64,000 nt of DNA, taken from contig NZ_SZZN01000001.1 in NCBI RefSeq assembly GCF_006125015.1, positions 2,604,001 through 2,668,000 of the forward strand, in the 5' to 3' direction. The stretch's first letter is position 1, and each line of letters opens with the position of its first letter. Shown piece by piece: positions 63,582 to 64,000 of the stretch. Origin of the DNA: Roseovarius arcticus (GTDB lineage: Bacteria > Pseudomonadota > Alphaproteobacteria > Rhodobacterales > Rhodobacteraceae). The notes beneath the pieces are model-generated. The model had not been told where the DNA came from, searched no databases, and saw only the letters and a program-made list of their open reading frames with translations. The position numbers and the translations under genes are program-made.

Positions 63582-63992
63582 CTAGCGTGCGCCGCGCCCC
63601 AGCATCGAACGCAGTGCGGCCTCAACGGAGGGGTCGCTGACAGGAAGTACGATCAGCGGCTGGCCCGACCCATCGCGCGCTGTCAGCAGGCCATCGCGCA
63701 GCACCAACTCGCCCAAGGTATCGACCGAATAGGCAGTCTCAGACAAAGTGTGCCCGTGCGCGTCTTTCTCGACGATTGTCAGGCAGCGCGCCACGGTGTC
63801 AATCTGCACTTCGGGACCAGCATCCGACGCCCGCGTGGGCAGCAGAAACGCGCCCCCGGCGGCCAATGCTATCGACAGCGCCAGCTTGGTCAGCTGCATC
63901 GCCCCGTCACCCGGAACCACCGGGATCAACCAAAGGCCCGCAGCCGCAATCAGCGCGGAGATACCAGCAACGCGGATCGCATTGCGGCGCAC
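63582..63992 (-). CDS. Small unknown inner-membrane protein
   Basis: 136 aa, near the right edge. Two hydrophobic helices in the first 55 residues (VAGISALIAAAGLWLIPVVP and LALSIALAAGGAFLLP), then a cytosolic or periplasmic tail of about 80 residues. The ATG at 63992 is inside the window but a longer start beyond the edge is possible. No family recognised. Confidence 0.5.
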   Translation of the reverse strand: MRRNAIRVAGISALIAAAGLWLIPVVPGDGAMQLTKLALSIALAAGGAFLLPTRASDAGPEVQIDTVARCLTIVEKDAHGHTLSETAYSVDTLGELVLRDGLLTARDGSGQPLIVLPVSDPSVEAALRSMLGRGAR

Positions 63993-64000
63993 TCGGCCAG

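Noticed and set aside
1..64000. CRISPR arrays
   Set aside because: No regularly spaced direct repeats with unique spacers were seen; the only tandem unit is the GCTGTG hexamer at 8817-8841.

Overview
The window reads as an alphaproteobacterial chromosome segment of the Rhodobacteraceae (Roseobacter) type. The evidence is the core order yacG-rng-maf-infA next to tRNA-Phe, the fabD-fabG-acpP-hisA-like-fabF-mltG block, a type I secretion operon beside a dTDP-rhamnose operon, and the mostly GC-rich third codon positions. Positions come from reading the sequence and the translated frames; no database search was run, so family names rest on recognised motifs.

Layout. (1) 1-8.5 kb is an accessory stretch. 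It has a methyltransferase plus FeeM-like N-acyl synthase pair, a membrane histidine kinase and a FadL-type outer-membrane lipid channel, separated by decayed IS5 and IS6 elements, followed by a row of small overlapping genes that are partly broken. (2) 8.5-14.4 kb is mostly an IS graveyard (IS3, IS110 and IS21 pieces). It still holds a membrane-anchored response regulator, a complete tyrosine recombinase and two copies of one small unknown gene. (3) 14.5-19.3 kb is an RTX protein with its type I secretion ABC transporter and adaptor. (4) 20.3-29.3 kb is a surface-polysaccharide locus: manC, rfbA, rfbD, rfbB, rfbC, a UDP-sugar dehydrogenase, glmM and a UDP-glucuronate 4-epimerase-like gene. 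Regions 3 and 4 together resemble the adhesion and biofilm cassette known from roseobacter plasmids, but here they are linked to chromosomal core genes. (5) 29.6-37.8 kb is a membrane and ion-homeostasis module: a Bax-inhibitor-1-like gene (frameshifted), a zinc ribbon, MgtC, a CorC remnant, a Ca/Na antiporter, fused SecDF, and an SLC13 permease (frameshifted). (6) 37.9-50.4 kb is IS-rich: a hybrid PAS kinase, an IS30 split by an IS3, a periplasmic-protein plus histidine-kinase pair, an IS3 split by an IS110, and broken sulfotransferase and integrase genes. It ends at tRNA-Phe. (7) 50.5-64 kb is ordinary core: RNA and translation genes, a nitrilase, an MsbA-like exporter, fatty-acid synthesis, a b561-YceI fusion and YceI.

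The points most worth a second look are the acyl-metabolite gene set at 1-6.5 kb, a short palindromic element found inside several transposase genes, the nested IS110 with long structured non-coding ends (a possible bridge-RNA locus), the cysteine-free sulfite-oxidase-fold protein translationally coupled to a kinase, and the chromosomal siting of a plasmid-type rhamnose/T1SS locus.
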